This document shows positions 6,900 to 6,984 of a DNA stretch of 6,984 nt, piece after piece. The notes below the pieces were generated by a model. It was not told the DNA's origin and made no database searches. It was given only the letters and a program-made list of their open reading frames with translations. Numbering within the stretch: the first letter of the stretch is position 1; every line of letters starts with the position of its first letter. The DNA comes from Treponema sp. (GTDB lineage Bacteria > Spirochaetota > Spirochaetia > Treponematales > Breznakiellaceae). The stretch lies in NCBI GenBank assembly GCA_031257715.1, contig JAIROE010000031.1, forward strand, positions 1-6,984, in the 5' to 3' direction. A program made the translations under genes and the position numbers.

Positions 6900-6942
6900 C
6901 AGGGAATCCCGAAAACCCAGGCCGCATTCCCGGAACTCCCTG
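6900..6942 (-). other. Long RNA hairpin directly after the binding-protein stop codon
   Basis: In minus-strand RNA a 12-pair stem forms between 6942-6931 (CAGGGAGUUCCG) and 6911-6900 (CGGGAUUCCCUG) around a 19-base loop. Ten pairs are Watson-Crick and two are G-U wobbles (6936/6906 and 6934/6908). In plus-strand RNA these two would be A-C mismatches. The stem begins 5 bases after the stop codon and has no U tract. This is the position expected for a 3'-stabilising hairpin protecting an upstream message, as known for the malE-malF interval of E. coli. The function is inferred. Confidence 0.5.
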
Positions 6943-6947
6943 GATTT

Positions 6948-6984
6948 TTACTGCATGACGGCTTCGCCCGCCCGCTGGGCATCA
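6948..6984 (-). CDS. C-terminal end of a probable ABC sugar-binding protein (runs off the right edge)
   Basis: Only the last 11 complete codons and a TAA stop are visible: DAQRAGEAVMQ. Such a short tail cannot be assigned by sequence alone. The call rests on position: in CUT1 sugar operons the gene before the MalF-type permease is usually the extracytoplasmic solute-binding protein, whose last helix often ends in a similar Ala/Glu/Gln-rich stretch. The frame is open to the window edge, and hairpins follow the stop as they often do behind highly expressed binding-protein genes. It could instead be the end of another gene, or a chance open tail. Confidence 0.5.
   Translation of the reverse strand, partial: DAQRAGEAVMQ

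Noticed and set aside
6877..6906. Possible promoter on the minus strand: TATTAT at 6882-6877 with TTCCCT 18 bases upstream.
   Set aside because: The -35 matches the consensus at only about half its positions and overlaps a hairpin arm. A single good -10 in a short AT-rich patch is expected by chance.
6750..6947. Considered as a riboswitch or small RNA gene because of its dense structure.
   Set aside because: I recognise no known riboswitch core or conserved sRNA sequence; separate local hairpins explain the visible structure.

Overview
The window looks like the middle of one bacterial sugar-utilisation operon. All of it reads on the minus strand, so transcription runs from the right edge to the left. 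The order in that direction is: the last 11 codons of what is probably an ABC solute-binding protein (6948-6984); a 198-base intergenic stretch with three predicted RNA hairpins; two MalF/MalG-type permease subunits (5850-6749 and 5018-5848); a YicI-type GH31 alpha-glycosidase (2597-5008); a second GH31 enzyme of the alpha-glucosidase type (175-2577); and the first 53 codons of a zinc-dependent medium-chain dehydrogenase (1-161). Gaps inside the operon are 1, 9, 19 and 13 bases, and most genes have a clear Shine-Dalgarno sequence. The genes are therefore very probably co-transcribed.

The expected workflow is as follows. A binding protein captures a small alpha-glycoside outside the membrane and the two permeases import it intact. 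The two hydrolases, neither of which has a signal peptide, then cleave alpha-xylosyl and/or alpha-glucosyl bonds in the cytoplasm. The dehydrogenase may oxidise a released polyol or sugar. No transport ATPase is present in the window. It could lie outside, or be a shared MsmK/UgpC-type subunit encoded elsewhere, as is common for this transporter family. The true substrate cannot be read from the sequence. Isoprimeverose-like xyloglucan fragments are the conventional guess, but three expected specificity positions in the YicI-like protein differ from E. coli YicI, so another alpha-glycoside is possible.

The organism is a bacterium of moderate GC content (by eye a little above half). The gene set resembles carbohydrate operons of fermentative, gut- or sediment-type bacteria such as spirochaetes or Firmicutes, but nothing here fixes the phylum. 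I see no tRNA, rRNA, mobile element, CRISPR array or phage-like gene. The + strand appears to carry no genes: its long open frames mirror the real genes opposite them. The only sizeable non-coding stretch is 6750-6947. Its hairpins pair best in minus-strand RNA, which suggests a device for making more binding protein than permease.
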